Assembly (NCBI GenBank): GCA_023399215.1 | Contig: JAEWQJ010000049.1 | Location: 62,001 to 126,000, forward strand | Source of the DNA: Methanobacteriota archaeon | GTDB taxonomy: Archaea > Halobacteriota > Methanosarcinia > Methanosarcinales > Methanosarcinaceae | Direction: 5' to 3' | DNA: 64,000 nucleotides | Shown: positions 1 to 8,367 of the stretch, one piece after another | Layout: every line of letters begins with the position of its first letter | Position numbering within the stretch: the first letter of the stretch is position 1 | Notes under the pieces: model-generated | What the model saw: only the letters and a program-made list of their open reading frames with translations | Told to the model about the DNA's origin: nothing | Database searches by the model: none | Translations under genes and position numbers: made by a program

Positions 1-559
1 TCCTCCAGCCAAGATACTGCGTCATCGCGCCTCCAAGTAAAGGACCAACAGAAAGCCCAATGTAAACTGCCGTAATATAAGTACCAAGAGCTTTTCCACG
101 TTCACCGGGAGGAAAGACTGAGGTAACGATGGCGACACCTGTCCCAAAAATCATTGCACTCCCTATACCCTGCACAACCCGTATTCCAATCAGCATTTCC
201 GATGAGGAAGCCATGGTCATAATTAAAGACGAAAGGCTGAAGAGTGTAATACCATAGAGGAAAATCTTTTTCCTCCCATAAATGTCTGCGATTTTTCCGA
301 AAGGAACAAGAAACAATGCTGATGAAAGAAGGTAAGCAGTCGCAACCCAGGAAAGGGCAATAGCATCCATGTGAAATTCTGCCCCAATCGCAGGCAGGGC
401 AATATTTACTGCCGAACCGTCAAAAGGAGTAATAAATCCCGAAAGTATCGCAATGAAAAGCACGACCTGTTTCCCTGTACCGACAACAGGAGCATCAGGT
501 GTACAGCAGATTTCCGGACCTTTGGCAGGTGATCCGGCGTTATTTGTATCTTTTTTCAT
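1..559 (-). CDS. MFS drug exporter, DHA2 (EmrB/QacA) type, 5' part
   Basis: The reading frame starts at ATG 557-559 and runs off the left edge, so only about 186 N-terminal residues are present. A cytoplasmic tail of about 30 residues precedes TM1. The segment after TM2 carries the MFS motif-A signature GKIADIYGRKK, and motif C is seen as GLSVGPLLGG, which is typical of 14-TM proton-driven multidrug exporters. The protein is inferred to be an inner-membrane antiporter with unknown substrate. The 5' leader is long, and a TetR-type palindrome lies about 125 bp upstream of the ATG. The C-terminal half is outside the window, so intactness cannot be judged. Confidence 0.85.
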   Translation of the reverse strand, partial: MKKDTNNAGSPAKGPEICCTPDAPVVGTGKQVVLFIAILSGFITPFDGSAVNIALPAIGAEFHMDAIALSWVATAYLLSSALFLVPFGKIADIYGRKKIFLYGITLFSLSSLIMTMASSSEMLIGIRVVQGIGSAMIFGTGVAIVTSVFPPGERGKALGTYITAVYIGLSVGPLLGGAMTQYLGWR

Positions 560-684
560 GTGTATCACTTATCAGAAGGGTCGTTATCTACGCTTAAGGT
601 GTCAGAAAAATTGCAATCGATTTATGTGCAGGACAGATAATTTCAGAGACGACACTCTTCATTAATACTTTTCCTCGTTATGGC

Positions 685-698
685 TGACTAATCGGTCA
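685..698. promoter_or_regulatory. Candidate TetR-type operator upstream of the MFS exporter
   Basis: TGACTAATCGGTCA has TGAC/GTCA palindromic arms. The nearly identical TGACTAATCAATCA lies at 40053-40066, in the promoter of the TetR gene at 40216. On the minus strand a TATA-like TTTAATACA lies just upstream (about 715-725), so a bound repressor would sit near the start of exporter transcription. This is inferred from sequence similarity only. Confidence 0.35.
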
Positions 699-789
699 TT
701 TAGTACAGTTTGTTTGTATTAAACATTACGCTGAAGCAAAACTTGAATCAAACGTTGATCCGCAACCATTAAGATGTTGATCTCATCGT

Positions 790-936
790 TGCTGAGATTT
801 TCGGTCAAGCCTTTTTTAAAAAAGGTTATGCCACAACCGTTGCGCCGGTTGATCACGCCGATATGTTTTGGGGACAAGATTCTCAAATCCAAAAATTGCC
901 AGGGGTTTTCGCTCAAGCCTTTTTTGAAAAGGCTTG
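790..936 (+). repeat. Dispersed repeat family, copy A
   Basis: Modules are CGGTCAAGCCTTTTTT, then a GTTGCGCCGGTTGATCACG block, a TTTGGGGAC(A/T)AAG block, and a second AAGCCTTTTTTGAAAAGGCTTG. The same modules recur at 44443-44640, 57963-58180 and 60222-60430. It is non-coding; the AAAAGGCTT arms can pair with each other. The rest of 560-1359 holds no supported gene; it contains the 29-bp duplication listed separately and AT-rich sequence with a possible TATA box near 1206-1222 for the next gene. Confidence 0.7.
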
Positions 937-940
937 CAAT

Positions 941-998
941 AAATTTGAGAACACAAATTAAACTATTAGAAATTTGAAAACACAAATTAAACTATTAG
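941..998. repeat. 29-bp tandem duplication
   Basis: Two adjacent 29-bp units (941-969 and 970-998) differ at one position. They lie in non-coding AT-rich DNA immediately after the dispersed repeat. No function is apparent. Confidence 0.85.
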
Positions 999-1359
999 AA
1001 TAGAGTAATAATTAAATTAAGACTATGTAGAATTAAGATTATCCGAAAATTTCCTTTCAGTATTGTTAAAACCGCATAAATTTTAAAAGAAATTAATGGT
1101 TAAGGTGAAGTAAAATCTTAAGGTTAAGTTTATATTTTAAGGCTAAATTTACAACAAGCCGAGATAATGCAAAACCAGAAAACCAAATTTAGAAGATGAC
1201 TGCGACTCAGTTAAATATATAAAAATTGAAAGGTTAAGCCGTTAAACCTATGCTTATACGAAAATCGTTGATGGATTAACCTATAATTCACCTATGGATT
1301 AAACCTTAAATTATGCTAAATTACGCCAATATGAAGATCATAGAGGTTATAGACTCACA

Positions 1360-2481
1360 ATGAATGAAATTATTATCTGGATACTGATCATACTCTGCCT
1401 GATACAGTCAGCTATTTTTTCAGGAATGACAATTGGACTTTTCAGCCTTGGTAGACTCAGGCTTGAGATAGAGGCCGAAGCAGACAGCAAAGATGCTATC
1501 AAAATCCTGCAGATCCGGCGGGACTCAAACTTCCTGCTTACGACACTGCTCTGGGGAAATGTAGGCGTAAATGTCCTGATTGCCCTGCTTACAGGTTCCG
1601 TACTGACAGGAGCCTCAGCTTTCCTCTTCTCTACTTTTGTAATCACCAGTTTCGGAGAGATTGCACCCCAGGCTTATTTTTCCCGGAATGCCCTTTCAAT
1701 TGGAGCAAAACTAACTCCTTTAGTCCGGTTCTACCAGATGCTGCTCTATCCGGTAGCCAAGCCTACAGCCCTTATTCTTGACTGGTGGCTCGGCAGGGAA
1801 AAACTTGAACTCTTCAAAGAACAGTCCATGCGGATTATGCTCGAAAAGCATATTGAGTCGGGAAAGTCTGATATTGGCACTTTTGAGGGAATCGGGGCTC
1901 TGAACTTTCTCTCCATAGACGACGTCAGCATCTCCGACGAAGGCTCGCTAATAGACCAGAGAAGTATAATCTCACTCCCGGTTGAAAATAACCGTCCGGT
2001 ATTTCCTCCTTTCAAAAGAGAGCCAGATGATCCTTTTCTGCAAAAGATAGAAGCCTCCGGGAAAAAATGGGTAATCATTACCAACCCTCAGGACGAGCCT
2101 GTCATGGTGCTTGACGCGGATGGTTTCCTCAGGGATGTGGTCTACAAGAAAGGCCCATTTATTCCGCTTTCTTACTGCCATTTTCCGGTTGTGGTGAGGT
2201 CTCCCAAAACCAGGCTTGAGAAAGTAATCAGACAGTTTAAGGTGTATCCTCAATACCCTGAAGACGATGTGATAGATCAGGACCTTATCCTCTACTGGGG
2301 CCAGGAGAAAAGAATTATCACAGGTTCGGATATTCTGGGCAGACTGCTGCGGGGAATTGTAGTGGAGTGTGACCTGAAATCGGGATGCGAGACGCCTGCT
2401 CCGCCTTCCCAGCCTGGAGTTGTCAGAAGAAGTTTGAGAAGAGGAAAGAAGAAAGAAAGCGAAGAGCAGAAAAAAGAATGA
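1360..2481 (+). CDS. DUF21 (CNNM-type) membrane protein
   Basis: This 373-residue protein has an N-terminal DUF21/CNNM transmembrane domain (about residues 1-150). The segment FSGMTIGLFSLGRLRLE near residue 20 and the run ending TSFGEIAPQAYFSR match the family signature. Homologues of this HlyC/CorC/CNNM superfamily act in divalent cation export or homeostasis. The expected CBS pair after the membrane domain is not obvious; residues 190-335 form a soluble region of uncertain fold. The C-terminal tail is Lys/Glu rich. ATG 1360 follows GAGGTTAT at good spacing. The gene stands alone, facing the convergent SagB-type gene. Confidence 0.8.
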   Translation: MNEIIIWILIILCLIQSAIFSGMTIGLFSLGRLRLEIEAEADSKDAIKILQIRRDSNFLLTTLLWGNVGVNVLIALLTGSVLTGASAFLFSTFVITSFGEIAPQAYFSRNALSIGAKLTPLVRFYQMLLYPVAKPTALILDWWLGREKLELFKEQSMRIMLEKHIESGKSDIGTFEGIGALNFLSIDDVSISDEGSLIDQRSIISLPVENNRPVFPPFKREPDDPFLQKIEASGKKWVIITNPQDEPVMVLDADGFLRDVVYKKGPFIPLSYCHFPVVVRSPKTRLEKVIRQFKVYPQYPEDDVIDQDLILYWGQEKRIITGSDILGRLLRGIVVECDLKSGCETPAPPSQPGVVRRSLRRGKKKESEEQKKE

Positions 2482-2536
2482 AAACAGCAGACAAGGAAAT
2501 AATAGAGAATAAAAAACCGAGAAAAGAAATAATAAG

Positions 2537-4279
2537 TTATTCTTCGTATGCAGGAAGAGTTCTAACGCCTATCTCCGGAAGTGGATAGCCTACAGCGAAA
2601 TGGTAGAGGTCCTGGAACTCAAGCCCTTTGAGCCCTATAGCCTCATGCAAAGGATCATCAAAGAAACACCCGATCCCACAGCCCCTAAGGCCATATGCTT
2701 CGGCTTCAAGGTAAAGAAGCTGCCCTAGAATTCCGCATTCCCAGAAAAGGTATGGATATATCCAGGCCCCGAACCTGTTCAGAGGGCCTTTGAACTCCGA
2801 AAGCATGCAGGCAGTAAAACAGGCATCAGCAGCTTTTCTCTGCGTACAGGAAAGCTGGGCTGCAAAAAAATCAAGAGTTTCTTCCATCAACAGGTAAAAC
2901 TCAAGATTTGATGGGCAATTTTTCGGTTTCTCCCATAAAAAGTCCGACCTGATCGCAGCTTTAAACCTCTCTTTTTCTTCGGGTTTGCGAAGGAAAATAT
3001 AAAGTCCTGGAAGTAGGTCCTTTACGCGGTTCACGAAAATAAGCAGGTGAGTAAAGGAACCAAAAGCAAGAGAATTGAAAATTGGATTGTTTTGCGGAAG
3101 GGTTCTTTGCAGCATCGCATAGAAAGTTTCTTTTTCCAGGTATGCGCTGTTATTCATCTCAATAGCACTTCTTCTTCCCCGGATAACTCTGCGCAGAGGA
3201 ACTGTATCAAGCTCGGACAGGTTCCCGAAGCTGCTGGTTTTTAGTGATGAAGCAGTCTGCATATAGGATTTTGATTCTTCTTTTAGTTCTTCTTTTGATT
3301 CTTCTTTTAGTTTTTCTTTTGATTCTTCTTTTGGTTCTTCTTTTGGTTCTTCTTTTTTCTCAAGGTAATTGGTTCCCTTCTTTTGAGCTGCCGAGACTGC
3401 TTTTTCAATACCTACCCATTCAACATGCCCTGGGCTTAAACTGTTAGGAACACCTTCCCAGGACAGATTTTTAAAAGCAGGAATCGCGCCGGAAGAAATC
3501 CTGCCTTTTGTACAGGTCTTTCCTGCCGGATAGACCGCAAGCAGACAGGCAGGCTCCTGTTTTTCAGGACCTTTCTCTCCGGAAATGCCAAGAAGCACTG
3601 CAATCTCTTCTGAACCCATGTCTGCAAGGAGGCTTGTTTTCCAGCCGAGCCCGGAAGCAGCAAAGGTCAGGGCAGCGATTGCATGCCCAATATCATGCTG
3701 TGCATATCGAAAGGCTCTGAGCCCATATTTCCAAGAAACCCGCCAGAAAATTGAACTCAGCCCCACGAAAAAAGTGCCTTCAGGAAAGCCAGAACTTAAT
3801 AGCTCCCAGGTCTTTGGCGAAAGTTCCGCTCTGAGTTCAAGGGCATGAGGCAAAGGAGTATAATGGCAGACTGACGGGGTTTTCAGAAGCCCCTTCACAG
3901 GACCGGAAAGAAGGTAAACCTCGGTAGGATGGAGGTTTCCACTTGAAGGATTAACGCGAAGAGACCATTTTGTACCTTCTGCTTTCTTCCAGGCAGAAAT
4001 GGCAAAGCTGTCAAAAAAAAGCCTGGAAATCGATTTCACACTCAGCTCATACGGCTTGAGTTTTTCCGGTGAGAAAACCTGTTCATAGGCAGGAAAAGTC
4101 TCAGCTTTTATATGCTCATCGCTCCAGATCTCCAGATTAAAAAGTCGAGTTCCATGATAGTTAAGAAAGGGATCTGGCTTGAGAGGCAGATCCAGGTGGT
4201 GAGGACCCGGAGCATAAGCTTTGAAGTTGTGTTTACTTGTCTGGTGATAAGCCAGTATGGCTTCAAGTTCCGCTGTCAT
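2537..4279 (-). CDS. SagB/ThcOx-type dehydrogenase with two nitroreductase domains
   Basis: The protein has about 580 residues and two flavin-nitroreductase-like halves. The first (about 1-290) carries SSGNLHPTEVYLL, the usual SagB signature. The second (about 360-575) begins RRVIRGRRSAIEM. They are joined by a Lys/Glu repeat linker built on EEPKEEPKEESKEK-type units, encoded by near-perfect DNA repeats at 3255-3355. SagB relatives are FMN-dependent oxidases, some oxidising azolines in RiPP maturation, but no YcaO or precursor gene is visible here, so the substrate is unknown. I chose ATG 4279 because GGGTG lies 7-10 nt upstream; a GTG three codons earlier overlaps that site. Confidence 0.8.
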   Translation of the reverse strand: MTAELEAILAYHQTSKHNFKAYAPGPHHLDLPLKPDPFLNYHGTRLFNLEIWSDEHIKAETFPAYEQVFSPEKLKPYELSVKSISRLFFDSFAISAWKKAEGTKWSLRVNPSSGNLHPTEVYLLSGPVKGLLKTPSVCHYTPLPHALELRAELSPKTWELLSSGFPEGTFFVGLSSIFWRVSWKYGLRAFRYAQHDIGHAIAALTFAASGLGWKTSLLADMGSEEIAVLLGISGEKGPEKQEPACLLAVYPAGKTCTKGRISSGAIPAFKNLSWEGVPNSLSPGHVEWVGIEKAVSAAQKKGTNYLEKKEEPKEEPKEESKEKLKEESKEELKEESKSYMQTASSLKTSSFGNLSELDTVPLRRVIRGRRSAIEMNNSAYLEKETFYAMLQRTLPQNNPIFNSLAFGSFTHLLIFVNRVKDLLPGLYIFLRKPEEKERFKAAIRSDFLWEKPKNCPSNLEFYLLMEETLDFFAAQLSCTQRKAADACFTACMLSEFKGPLNRFGAWIYPYLFWECGILGQLLYLEAEAYGLRGCGIGCFFDDPLHEAIGLKGLEFQDLYHFAVGYPLPEIGVRTLPAYEE

Positions 4280-4361
4280 AATAAGCACACCCGGTAACCG
4301 GAGAAATCTAATTCTCAGACTTTGGTAAAGGAGATCTTCATTTCAGAATCCTTGATGAAAA

Positions 4362-4904
4362 TTAAGCTTTTTTCAGGGCCTCAAGTACAGCTTTTCCAAA
4401 CGCATCAGCACTTGCAGGATCTCGCCCTGTGACCACACGGCCCGAAACCACTACTTCCCTGTCCAGATAGATAGCCCCGTGTTCCTTAAGTTCACGTACA
4501 GTATCCGGACTTTTGAAGACTGTGCTCTCTTTGCCCTTCAAGATGCCTGTTCTTGCCAGTACTACAGGGGAAATGCAGATCGCGGAGATCACCTTTTTCA
4601 GGTTATCAGCTTCTTTTACGAGTGCCTGCAGAGCTTTACTATCCCACAGGTATTTTCTAGAGCCTGAACCCCCTGAGATTACTATTGCGTCATAGTCGTC
4701 AATTCTAGCATCTGAGATCGCAATATCAGGCTTGATTGTTCCTCCGAGCATCCCTTTAGCCGTTTTCTGAGATTCGGCTGCAACGGTAACTTTTACTCCT
4801 GCAGCCTCAAAAAGCTGTTTCGGAACAAAACATTCCTCGTCTCTGAATTGCTCCTGGGCGATTACGAGCAGGATTTTCTTATCTTTATACTCGGTTTCTG
4901 TCAT
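4362..4904 (-). CDS. DJ-1/PfpI family protein (glutamine amidotransferase fold)
   Basis: The 180-residue protein has a single DJ-1/PfpI domain. Residues IISGGSGSRKYLW lie in the loop before the nucleophile elbow, AICISPVVLA carries the reactive cysteine, and the nearby acidic residues in FRDEECFVP match the family's Glu. Members are intracellular chaperones, glyoxalases/deglycases or putative peptidases; which applies is not decidable. Start ATG 4904 is preceded by a strong AGGAGGT site. It lies 82 bp downstream of the SagB-type gene on the same strand and may have its own promoter. Confidence 0.85.
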   Translation of the reverse strand: MTETEYKDKKILLVIAQEQFRDEECFVPKQLFEAAGVKVTVAAESQKTAKGMLGGTIKPDIAISDARIDDYDAIVISGGSGSRKYLWDSKALQALVKEADNLKKVISAICISPVVLARTGILKGKESTVFKSPDTVRELKEHGAIYLDREVVVSGRVVTGRDPASADAFGKAVLEALKKA

Positions 4905-4980
4905 CTGTTTACCTCCTGTAAGCTTGAAAAGTAAGAATCGAAGAAATGAAAAGTGGAATGGTTCAGTAACCCTGTTTCCT

Positions 4981-5090
4981 TAAGGATATGTAATGAAAAT
5001 GTGAACTACCTCACCCTACCGCTTTTGCCTAAAGGTTCAAGATCTTGAGGGCGAAGCTTCTTGCTTCATATCCCGGTCTATTGACCACAA
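4981..5090 (-). ncRNA. Candidate tnpB omegaRNA 3' end and element right end
   Basis: In TnpB systems the guide RNA overlaps the 3' end of tnpB and ends in a guide copied from flanking DNA. Downstream of the tnpB stop, the segment to about 5001 ends in GGTGAGGTAGTTCAC. The relic at 53 kb has a similar right-end sequence (GAAGTACTTCAT) after a matching ATGAAGCAA(G/A)AAGCT segment. I infer the scaffold ends near 5001, with the flanking guide at about 4981-5000. This was not folded or searched. Confidence 0.35.
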
Positions 5091-6200
5091 ATCCACAAGC
5101 TCTACCTCACGTTCCATGAGTGCAAATTTTTTGATATTTATTGCAGCGTTAACTTCTCGATCATGGATAGTTCCACAATCAGGACATTGCCATTTTCTTA
5201 TATTTTCAGTAAGATTTGGATGTTTGTAACCGCAAATGTTACATGTTTTTGATGATGGCAACCATTGACTTATCTTAATTACAGTCTTTCCTAACCATTC
5301 AGCTTTATACTGTAATTTCAGAACAAAACTATACCATGCCGAATCTCCGATACTTTGCGCTCTATGATGGTTACTCATCATTCCCTTTATGTTCAAAGTT
5401 TCAACTGCTATTGCTTGGTTTTCGCTTATTATCTTTTTTGAAACTTTGTGTTGAAAGTCATTACGTTGATTAGAGATTTTTTCATGGATTTTTGATACTT
5501 TTTTTACAGCTTTCTTCCAGTTATTTGATCCCAAAACTTTTCTTGTAACTTCTTTTTGTAGACATTTTAATCTTTCAAGAGAGTTTTTCAAGAACTTTGG
5601 ATGATCTATCTTTTCACCAGTAGAAAGAGTAGCAAAGGTAATGTTTCCAACATCTATTCCTATAATAGTTAGATGAGAATATTCTTGTTTTTCAGGAGAT
5701 TCTATATCATTTTCTACAATTATACTGATATAGTATTTCCCTGTTGGAGTGCGAGATATGGTTGCAGTTTTCATTTCACCTTGCATCATATTTCTATGCA
5801 ATTTGATTTTAATCCATCCAACTTTAGGAATCCATATCTTTTTACCCTCAATTCTGTAATGTTGAGGTATCTGGAATGATTGAAGAGGATTCTTTTTACT
5901 CTTCTTTTTCGGGAATCTTGCCTCTTCTTTGAAGAATTTGTTATATGCTGAATTAAGATTTTTGCTTGCTTGTTGTAGGGATTGAGAATTAACTTTTTTC
6001 AAAAAAGGATAGATATTTTTCAAAACATTAAGATGGTTATTCAAGTCAAATTCTGAAATGCTCATCTTGAATTTTTCATAGAGTGTTTTCTTAATGTGAA
6101 GAAATTTGTTGTATACAAATCTACAGCTACCGATATGTTTTTCCAAAAGAACCTTTTGGTCTTTGTTTGGGCAAATTCTATAACGGTAGCCACAAATCAT
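5037..6200 (-). CDS. tnpB: TnpB, IS200/IS605-type RNA-guided nuclease
   Basis: This is a full-length 387-residue TnpB. It has an N-terminal helix-turn-helix region beginning RYRICPNKDQ. The RuvC triad is present as D in IIGIDVGN (about residue 184), E in AIAVETLNIKGM (about 268) and D in IHDREVNAAINI (about 353). A zinc finger uses CNICGYKH and CPDCGTIHD. Family members cleave DNA guided by an omegaRNA encoded at the gene's 3' end. No tnpA is adjacent, so this is a standalone (IS1341-like) unit, probably immobile unless served in trans. ATG 6200 follows an AT-rich ATATAATATACC stretch. The 6201-6512 spacer has no supported gene. Confidence 0.93.
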   Translation of the reverse strand: MICGYRYRICPNKDQKVLLEKHIGSCRFVYNKFLHIKKTLYEKFKMSISEFDLNNHLNVLKNIYPFLKKVNSQSLQQASKNLNSAYNKFFKEEARFPKKKSKKNPLQSFQIPQHYRIEGKKIWIPKVGWIKIKLHRNMMQGEMKTATISRTPTGKYYISIIVENDIESPEKQEYSHLTIIGIDVGNITFATLSTGEKIDHPKFLKNSLERLKCLQKEVTRKVLGSNNWKKAVKKVSKIHEKISNQRNDFQHKVSKKIISENQAIAVETLNIKGMMSNHHRAQSIGDSAWYSFVLKLQYKAEWLGKTVIKISQWLPSSKTCNICGYKHPNLTENIRKWQCPDCGTIHDREVNAAINIKKFALMEREVELVDLWSIDRDMKQEASPSRS

Positions 6201-6512
6201 GGTATATTATATGGTTCATAACTATTTAGATATTCACAGAATTATTAACGGTAGGATGTGGGATGTTGACGCTCTTATCCCGCTTCGTGAGATATATGGA
6301 TGCCTTTTTAGAGAGTACGCATCCTGGGAAAAAGTCAAAGGAATCTGAGAAAGGTGTAAGAAACTGGAGAAAAATATATAAAGATACCAAAAGCCTGAAA
6401 ATGTGTAAGAACTCTGACAAAGCTTTTAAAATCCTAAAAAGCAGTAAAGGGTCTGAGAGTCTAAAAAAGAGCTAAGAAAATAGAACTCAATAAGACTTAT
6501 TCCGTACCCGGT

Positions 6513-7895
6513 TCAAGTTATAAGGAAATACAGAACAGCCGAGATTCCTGCCCCTGCAAAGGTCGCCACGAAATTGACTCCGCTATTTGAGAGCACTCCT
6601 CTTTTCTGAAGCGTAGCCCCAAGAAAGCTGTCCACATTTGTCCCGAAAAACCCTCCTGCTGTTGTAATAAGGACTGTTAATATAAAATTATCCGAGATCC
6701 CCAGTAAGTATGCAAGGACTCCTATCACTGCAGAACCGAAGATTGCAGCAAGTTCACCAAGCAATGATACGGCTCCATCAACTCCGGGTTCCGAGAGTTT
6801 GAGGGTTGTTATCATTCTTGGTCTTCCTTTTGCTGTTGTTCCTATTTCACTTGCCAGGGTATCTCCTGTAGCTGTTGCAACCGTGCCCATGTAGGCATAG
6901 ATGATCGGAAGACTGTGCTCCGGGAAAACCCCGTACGCTACTGCAAGGGCAAGGGCTGCTGTGCTATTCGAAAATACATTTTCATAACTCCGGATGCCGT
7001 CTTTAGCCTGTGCAATCCCTATGGATTCTTTGTATGCATATTTATACTTTGTAAACCCGCCTCCAAGAATAAAAAACGTGAGCAGAAGCAGGTACCAGGA
7101 AAGCCCACTGAAGACAATTATCAGGAATCCCAGAAGGGCAGCACTCAGAAGGGCAGAGACGTCTGCAATCTTAGCTCTGTAAGCCAGCACACCCAGGATG
7201 AACGAGAATACAAGTGCTACGACCATTTTTTCAGGAGACACCCAGTACCTGAAATCTTCAAAAATCCACATTGTCATGCCTGCACCCAGCGGCACAGAAA
7301 TATTCTTGTCTATTTTGGAGGGGATTGACTCGAAAAGAGAACCGGTAACCGCCCCGATAACAGCTATGAAGAAAATCAGGTTATATGAAACCGGCAGTTT
7401 CTGCCAGTAGACGATCCAGCTTGCGGCAAAGAATGCAGCAGCAATCCGAAGTGCCAGGAAAGCCGAACTCCAGAGTATTGAAAAACTCCTCTTTTTGATT
7501 GTCCTCCGCCTTAAATTAGAATCAGGTACAGAATCTGTTTCCGAAAAAGAGGTTTTATGGTTTCCGACTGCCGCAATCGCAAATGCGGCGAGTACTATGT
7601 AGAAAGGATATGTATAAGAAAAGCTCCCAGAAATCACGGAAACAAAGAGCATTAGAACTAGAGAAAAAATAAGGCTGGTAGCATCTCTATCACACAAAAT
7701 GGGATTTTTAGAAAACCTAAATCCCAGGAAAATAACAACAGAGAAGATAAAAAGAAGATTCACCCCTGCAAAAGGAGCTATAAGAATGAGCAGGATATAC
7801 AGGATATGCATTACAGGAATTCCCTGGCAGAAATCCCCGTTTTTAGTGAATCGGGCAGCTCTGTTCATTATAAGACATCTTTTGTTTTTATTCAT
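6513..7895 (-). CDS. DUF92 family integral membrane protein
   Basis: About 460 residues with roughly 11-12 hydrophobic segments. The C-terminal 230 residues match the DUF92/TIGR00297 family: NSTAALALAVAYG, YMGTVATATGDTLASEIG and a glycine-rich GGFFGTNVDSFLGA run. Plant relatives are phytyl-phosphate kinases acting on isoprenoid phosphates; an isoprenoid-phosphate role here is possible but unproven. The start is uncertain. ATG 7895 has no clear ribosome site, while ATG 7811 (MHILYILL) sits at the first membrane segment with AGGGA upstream. The 7896-8367 spacer is AT-rich with no supported gene; a TATA-like TAGTATATTATA lies near 8317-8328. Confidence 0.75.
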   Translation of the reverse strand: MNKNKRCLIMNRAARFTKNGDFCQGIPVMHILYILLILIAPFAGVNLLFIFSVVIFLGFRFSKNPILCDRDATSLIFSLVLMLFVSVISGSFSYTYPFYIVLAAFAIAAVGNHKTSFSETDSVPDSNLRRRTIKKRSFSILWSSAFLALRIAAAFFAASWIVYWQKLPVSYNLIFFIAVIGAVTGSLFESIPSKIDKNISVPLGAGMTMWIFEDFRYWVSPEKMVVALVFSFILGVLAYRAKIADVSALLSAALLGFLIIVFSGLSWYLLLLTFFILGGGFTKYKYAYKESIGIAQAKDGIRSYENVFSNSTAALALAVAYGVFPEHSLPIIYAYMGTVATATGDTLASEIGTTAKGRPRMITTLKLSEPGVDGAVSLLGELAAIFGSAVIGVLAYLLGISDNFILTVLITTAGGFFGTNVDSFLGATLQKRGVLSNSGVNFVATFAGAGISAVLYFLIT

Positions 7896-8367
7896 TATTG
7901 AAAGCTACATAGAATAAGCTTATCTTTATAAATAAGTAGTTGTTTATCTTTCAGAGATAATTTAAAAATATGTATTAAAATTTAAAAATGTTTGTTTTAG
8001 CAATTGTAATCGAGATAAATTTACGCAAATATTTTAAGTCCTGTAGAGATTATTCAATGGATAAAATAACTTTTGCCTCACATTTTATTATTCAGGATTT
8101 CTCAAACTTAATCTTCTTGGCAGAGTCTCAAATTTGCTGTATATTTGAAGTCAAGTTTTTGCGTACTATGAAGAAAATTGATCTTCTGATATAGAATTTT
8201 CTACCCAATAGCTTGTTGAGATTTATGATTTTACAGAAAAATTGGCGCAATACCTTTACGTTTCTTTCTATAAATTATTTAAAACTATGGTCCATAAATA
8301 GAACCATAAATAAATAGTATATTATATCCGGCAAAGCTGCGTGTTATATGTGCGGAGAGGGATAAAT

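Noticed and set aside
3244..3447. Plus-strand Leu-rich ORF
   Set aside because: It is the antisense of the Lys/Glu linker in the SagB-type gene.
7988..8194. Plus-strand ORF in the DUF92-flavoprotein spacer
   Set aside because: AT-rich, no ribosome site, no recognisable motif.
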